From assembly GCA_020047775.1 (NCBI GenBank), contig JAIFNK010000035.1, positions 1 to 10,765 of the forward strand: DNA of 10,765 nucleotides. Reading direction: 5' to 3'. The notes beneath the pieces are model-generated. The model did not search any database and had not been told where the DNA came from. It worked only from the letters and a program-made list of their open reading frames with translations. The position numbers and the translations under genes are program-made. This DNA comes from Akkermansia sp. (GTDB lineage: Bacteria > Verrucomicrobiota > Verrucomicrobiia > Verrucomicrobiales > Akkermansiaceae). Below, in pieces: positions 7,203 to 10,765 of this stretch; the stretch's first letter is position 1, and every line of letters starts with the position of its first letter.

Positions 7203-7311
7203 GGCGCGGATACTGGGATTTTCCGGGAAACATTCAAGAACCCGGTTTCCACATCGCGTGAGAATCCATTGATGTTGTCGATCCCGTCGCGTTAAGGCAG
7301 AAGTCGGGCGA
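7203..7311. promoter_or_regulatory. Divergent intergenic region, presumed to hold both promoters
   Basis: These 109 nt separate the 5' ends of the M23 peptidase gene (minus) and the pilin-like membrane-protein gene (plus), so promoters for both directions should lie here. I found no consensus -35/-10 pair on either strand. The best plus-strand candidate is TTGATG at 7269-7274 with TTAAGG 17 nt further on, which is weak. The call rests on gene arrangement only. Confidence 0.35.
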
Positions 7312-8136
7312 ATGGAGGCACACCCGCTGAGTTCCGAACTCCCGAAGCCGAGTCACCCGCACCGCAGGCTGTTTTACTGGGGCATCGGTTTCTGGATTCT
7401 GGCGTGGATCGTGACGGTTTGCAGTTATCAGGAGGTTGAACTGAACGTGAGAGGTTTCAAACGCGTGACCCTGGGCGTCGGCCTTGGCTCCATCATTTGC
7501 CAAGTGGATGATCGTATTGCGACTTCCACCAAGATCGGCGCGACTGATCACATATTTCTTTGGTCGAAAGGGATCATGGAGCAGATCCGGCAAGGTCCCG
7601 GGATCATGGGCATTCTGGCAAACAGCGGCTGGAGACAACGAGCTGGCACCACTTATATTTCATTTCCCATCGCCGGGTTTCTCTGGCTTTGGCTCGCCGC
7701 AGGATGGGCCGCTGAGATCCCGTACCGACGGCTTGCGAGAGTGATAGTGGACGGAAACTCCATGGTGGCTCCTTACTCGCGGCGGCGCTTGATCGCACTG
7801 ACGGTGGCACTGACGGCGCTCGGAGTGACGGTGCCCTATCTTGCCACACGGGCACGACAAGCCAGTGACAAGGCGGGGTGTCTTCTCAACGTGAGGAACA
7901 TCCAGCAGGCAGTCCGGGGCTGGTCTGGCATGCGGAGCGTTAGCACCGGCGAGCCCATCGTGTGGGGCGATCTCATCGGAGCCCGGAAATTTCTTCCGCC
8001 GGATAGCGGCAAATGTCCCTCAGGCGGGGATTACCAACTCTCTCCCCTCAATCCAAAGATCGGCGAACTCGCCGCACGCTGCCCGCATCCCGAGCACCAG
8101 CGTTATATCCTCAGCAAGGACACGTCCGACTGGTGA
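7312..8136 (+). CDS. Membrane protein with C-terminal pilin-like (pseudopilin G-type) domain
   Basis: A 274-residue protein with an ATG start. Hydrophobic segments lie at about 20-38, 117-134 and 160-178. After the third segment the chain continues TRARQASDKAGCLLNVRNIQQAVRGW, then EPIVWGDLIG, KCPSGGDY (234-241) and RCPHPEH (256-262). This pattern (Cys190, then an Asn-x-Arg-x-Ile helix, then CPSGG and C-x-x-x-H near the end) resembles type II secretion/type IV pseudopilin-like proteins that are numerous in Verrucomicrobiota. Those usually begin with a short basic leader and GFTLIE at the N-terminus. Here the pilin-like helix follows SRRR at residue 157, deep inside the protein, with no prepilin peptidase site, so it probably stays membrane-anchored and is not assembled into a filament. 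The first two segments and the soluble region 40-115 have no family that I recognise. The next gene follows after 20 nt and is probably co-transcribed. Confidence 0.8.
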   Translation: MEAHPLSSELPKPSHPHRRLFYWGIGFWILAWIVTVCSYQEVELNVRGFKRVTLGVGLGSIICQVDDRIATSTKIGATDHIFLWSKGIMEQIRQGPGIMGILANSGWRQRAGTTYISFPIAGFLWLWLAAGWAAEIPYRRLARVIVDGNSMVAPYSRRRLIALTVALTALGVTVPYLATRARQASDKAGCLLNVRNIQQAVRGWSGMRSVSTGEPIVWGDLIGARKFLPPDSGKCPSGGDYQLSPLNPKIGELAARCPHPEHQRYILSKDTSDW

Positions 8137-8144
8137 ACACAGGC

Positions 8145-8152
8145 AGGAAGGA
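8145..8152 (+). promoter_or_regulatory. Shine-Dalgarno site fixing the start of the downstream membrane-protein gene
   Basis: AGGAAGGA ends four nucleotides before the ATG at 8157. The reading frame stays open further upstream to an ATG at 8013, but that start lies inside the preceding gene and adds a basic, low-complexity stretch. The site favours 8157. The next in-frame ATG (8199) has no such site. Confidence 0.7.
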
Positions 8153-8156
8153 CAAA

Positions 8157-10151
8157 ATGAGCTTTAAATCTAGCAAAATCATTCCAACAATTCCCTTCAT
8201 GGAGACCACCGACGATCTGCGCCAAATCGCCGAAGCTCACCACGCATCGCCCGGTGCCCTGGCGGAAGCGGAAGCCTCGCTGGCGAGCGCCGACCGGCAT
8301 CCCCGCCGCAGCCATTGGCGGATCGCGCTTTATTTGGCGGCGCTGCTGGTGTCCTTGCCGGTGCTGGTTCACTCGGCCCGGCAGTTGAGGCAATTCGCCG
8401 GCACCCACCATTTTTCCCCAACGACCGTTAGGCGCGATCTTCCCTTCATCCATCCCACGCGCCATTTCACGACCCAACAAAAGCTGATTCTCTTCGGCGA
8501 CGAGCGTGCAACCAACGAGGCCGAGCGCTGGAAACCACTCTGGCAGAGCGAACCGGCGAATCCGTCCTACTTCATGGAATACGCGGCGGCCTACTTCCGC
8601 GTCCACCAGACGCTCTCGCCAGAAATCCTCGAAGCTGCCGACCGCATTGATCCGGACAACGCCTGGTATTCCGCCATCCAGGCATCAGCGATGGCGAAGA
8701 AGGCGGTGAAAAAACAATCGCCCGGCTACGACGCCCGCAAGCGAGGTGAGAAGACCACCTACAAAGTGACCGACGAAAAGGAGTTCGCCAGCGCGCTTGC
8801 GCTTTTCCGCAAGGCGATCCGCTACCCATGGCTTACCCAACATCAGGTGGAACTTCAGAAACAACGATTCGCGCTGCTTCCCGAGCGCAGGGATTTTGTC
8901 AGCCAGTTTCCCGCGCAGGTTTTCGCGGCTTCTCAAAACTGCGCGCTCATTGATCTCCGCTGGCTGGTCGATGCGATTTCCGTGCAAGCCGGACGCTGTG
9001 CGGAGCGCAAGGACATCGCCGGATTCCAACAGCTCGTGGCGGACTGGCGATGGCTCGTCCGGGCCACCGCGCAGGACGGCGTCTCGCTGCTCGATGTGTT
9101 GGTGGCCAAGGCGTTGTTCACCATGCCCCTCAGGGAATTCAGCGACGCGGCGAAGGCGCTCGGGCTTGAAGAGGATGCGGAAAAATTCGCCAGCCTCTAT
9201 CAACAGAACGAGGAGCGGAAAAAATTCCGGGACGACGAAGTCTCGGCGCTTGTTGAGACCAAATCGTCGATCATGACCTGGCTCACGTCGATGGCGGGCA
9301 GAAGACAAGCCGATGCGCCGCCGCCCATCACCGAAGCGGACCTCCGCCCTGGACGTTATGCCGACCACGCGTTGTTCGGTCGGGCACATGCCTTGGCGTC
9401 GTGGGCGGTCCTCGGCATTTGCGCCGGACTCGCGGCACTCGGCAGCTCACGTGGAGACAAGGCGGTTGTCCATCTTTCCAAGCGGCTCCAGGATTTGCTC
9501 CGCTGGAACGACTGGGTCCGGATTCTCCTCGGGGGCTTGGTGATTCCGGTGCTGTGGTATTTCGCCATCACCCGCCTCACCCCGTTTTCGGCGCGCGAGT
9601 GGAGCATGAGACCGTCGGGATTTCTCCTGCCCGCCGCGCAACTCGGGTCGCTAACGATTCTGATGCTGGTGGCCTCCGCCGTGATCGCATCGGGTCGGCT
9701 GGCAACACGTGCCGGATTTCTCGGACTGAATCCCCGCCTGCCGTGGCTGGGTTGGATCGCGGTGATCTCGGCGGCGCTGGCGATTCCGCTGGTAGGGGCG
9801 TTGCCGGTGATCCGGCCACTGGGCAACATGCTGTTTTTCACCGGTTGCACGCTGAGCGGCCTGGCACTGCTTTGGTGGGTCTGGGGTCTTGCCTGCCACG
9901 CCCTCGGCAAGCCGCGGGATGGATCGCTCCGCCGCGCCACGCTGGCGCGGATGATGGTCCCGGCATGGATTTTCGGCATGTTGGTTTTCGCCCTGCTGAT
10001 GCCCGTCCACTACGCGGAGGAACGCCACTGGATCCAGCAGGACCGCCTGCTGGAAATCCCCGCCGAGTCGCCCGCCACGACCCGCTACGAGCGGGATCTC
10101 ACCGAGGTTCTCCGCAAGGAACTGATGGGAAAGCTGATAAAGCTGGATTAG
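8157..10151 (+). CDS. Large polytopic membrane protein with TPR-like extracytoplasmic region
   Basis: A 664-residue protein from the ATG at 8157. Residues 1-53 are soluble and charged. One membrane segment lies at about 54-72 (IALYLAALLVSLPVLV). Residues 75-405 are soluble and mostly helical, with TPR-like stretches: AERWKPLWQSEPANPSYFMEY (122-142), then ILEAADRIDPDNAWY, then ALALFRKAIRYPW. About six membrane segments follow at 408-430, 453-472, 490-512, 530-550, 559-580 and 600-617, with a charged tail to 664. If the first segment points outward, the 330-residue region is on the outer face of the inner membrane. No transporter, kinase or secretion motif was recognised. It follows the pilin-like membrane gene by 20 nt, so the two are probably one operon and may form a membrane complex, which is inference. 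Total length and multiple membrane segments are clear; the function is unknown. Confidence 0.82.
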   Translation: MSFKSSKIIPTIPFMETTDDLRQIAEAHHASPGALAEAEASLASADRHPRRSHWRIALYLAALLVSLPVLVHSARQLRQFAGTHHFSPTTVRRDLPFIHPTRHFTTQQKLILFGDERATNEAERWKPLWQSEPANPSYFMEYAAAYFRVHQTLSPEILEAADRIDPDNAWYSAIQASAMAKKAVKKQSPGYDARKRGEKTTYKVTDEKEFASALALFRKAIRYPWLTQHQVELQKQRFALLPERRDFVSQFPAQVFAASQNCALIDLRWLVDAISVQAGRCAERKDIAGFQQLVADWRWLVRATAQDGVSLLDVLVAKALFTMPLREFSDAAKALGLEEDAEKFASLYQQNEERKKFRDDEVSALVETKSSIMTWLTSMAGRRQADAPPPITEADLRPGRYADHALFGRAHALASWAVLGICAGLAALGSSRGDKAVVHLSKRLQDLLRWNDWVRILLGGLVIPVLWYFAITRLTPFSAREWSMRPSGFLLPAAQLGSLTILMLVASAVIASGRLATRAGFLGLNPRLPWLGWIAVISAALAIPLVGALPVIRPLGNMLFFTGCTLSGLALLWWVWGLACHALGKPRDGSLRRATLARMMVPAWIFGMLVFALLMPVHYAEERHWIQQDRLLEIPAESPATTRYERDLTEVLRKELMGKLIKLD

Positions 10152-10232
10152 GGCGAATCCCGCCTTTCCATCTTTGACAATCCGCTGCCACCACGACAGT
10201 TTCCCCCCGGAATTCTCCGCAAATCAAATCTT

Positions 10233-10765
10233 ATGGCCTACGATCTCATTGTCATCGGTGGCGGCCCTGCCGGCTACGTCGCCGCCATCCGCGCTGCCCA
10301 ACTTGGAAAAAAAGTCGCGTGTGTCGAAGCCGACCGCGCCGGCGGCACCTGCCTCAACTGGGGCTGCATCCCGACCAAGGCCCTGCTCAAAAACGCCGAG
10401 GTCTATCACATGCTCACCCACAAGGCGGCTGAGTTCGGATTGAAAATCGAAGGTCTTTCCTACGACTGGTCCGCCGTGGTCGGCCGCTCGCGCAAGGTTT
10501 CCGACCGCCTCGCCGGCGGCATCGAGTATCTCCTGAAAAAGAACGGCATCGATTACGTCCGCGGCTTCGGCTCGGTCGAAGGCACCGGAAAAGTCGGCGT
10601 CGTCGGTAACGACGGCTCTCGCAATCTCCTCGAAACCAAGGACATCCTCATCGCCACCGGCTGCAAATCCCGCGGCCTGCCCGGCCTCCCATTCAATGGC
10701 AAATCCGTCATCGGCTCCAAGGAGGCGATGAACCTCGCCCAGCAGCCCAAGGAAATGCTCATTAT
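10233..10765 (+). CDS. lpdA: Dihydrolipoyl dehydrogenase (E3), N-terminal part, runs off the window
   Basis: An ATG start with 177 complete codons before the window ends. The FAD-binding Rossmann motif is VIGGGPAG (7-14), followed by the acidic residue E32 at the end of the second strand. The redox-active disulfide motif GGTCLNWGCIPTK (37-49) has C40 and C45, and the ATG motif before the NAD domain is ILIATGCKS. This is the class I flavoprotein disulfide reductase pattern specific to lipoamide dehydrogenase, which reoxidises dihydrolipoyl groups of pyruvate, 2-oxoglutarate and branched-chain dehydrogenase complexes and of the glycine cleavage system, passing electrons to NAD+. The family is about 460-475 residues, so roughly 60% is outside the window. 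It starts 81 nt after the membrane-protein gene. A TTGACA at 10174-10179 could be a -35 box but has no good -10 partner. No Shine-Dalgarno site is seen. Confidence 0.94.
   Translation, partial: MAYDLIVIGGGPAGYVAAIRAAQLGKKVACVEADRAGGTCLNWGCIPTKALLKNAEVYHMLTHKAAEFGLKIEGLSYDWSAVVGRSRKVSDRLAGGIEYLLKKNGIDYVRGFGSVEGTGKVGVVGNDGSRNLLETKDILIATGCKSRGLPGLPFNGKSVIGSKEAMNLAQQPKEMLI

Noticed and set aside
7269..7297. A plus-strand promoter TTGATG / TTAAGG with 17-nt spacing
   Set aside because: The -10 candidate matches the consensus at only two positions and would put the transcript start almost on the start codon.
8013..8156. A 48-residue N-terminal extension of the large membrane protein
   Set aside because: It overlaps the preceding gene, is basic and low in complexity, and the strong Shine-Dalgarno site at 8145-8152 supports the ATG at 8157.
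10151..10166. A possible terminator hairpin after the large membrane-protein gene (GGCG...CGCC)
   Set aside because: The stem is only four pairs and is followed by just three T, too weak for an intrinsic terminator.
10174..10202. A possible lpdA promoter beginning with a perfect TTGACA
   Set aside because: At spacings of 16-18 nt there is no acceptable -10 box (CAGTTT at best), so I do not list it as a feature.

Overview
The window looks like chromosomal DNA from a member of the Verrucomicrobiota (possibly a Luteolibacter/Akkermansiaceae-like organism). This rests on three recalled family traits, not on a database search: an Rhs core written with the DPSGFPDGAN-type motif, a pilin-like domain with the CPSGG...CPHPEH pattern, and moderately high GC with few Shine-Dalgarno sites and frequent GTG/TTG starts.

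Layout. (1) Positions 52-4359, minus strand: an Rhs/YD-repeat locus in two parts. The upstream gene (1087-4359) is a secreted 1090-residue YD-repeat body that stops before the usual Rhs core. The downstream gene (52-870) is a small protein with its own signal peptide that holds the missing core motif and then an AT-rich C-terminal tip. A 154-bp inverted-repeat element lies between them, and a 51-nt in-frame repeat insertion sits near the 3' end of the body. (2) Positions 4360-4765: a gene-free stretch with a perfect 9-bp hairpin and shorter repeats. (3) Positions 4766-7202, minus strand: a probable three-gene operon, in order of transcription an M23 zinc metallopeptidase, an adenylate-kinase-like P-loop protein with a long C-terminal extension, and a small all-helical protein. 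(4) Positions 7312-10151, plus strand, divergent from the operon: two membrane proteins 20 nt apart. The first carries a pilin-like C-terminal domain without a prepilin leader; the second has about seven membrane segments and a TPR-like region. (5) Position 10233 to the end: the N-terminal part of dihydrolipoyl dehydrogenase (lpdA), running off the window.

The Rhs pair is the accessory part of the window. The peptidase/kinase operon and the two membrane proteins look chromosomal and have no assigned pathway. lpdA is central metabolism (E3 subunit of 2-oxo acid dehydrogenase complexes). No tRNA, rRNA, CRISPR array, transposase or convincing intrinsic terminator was seen.
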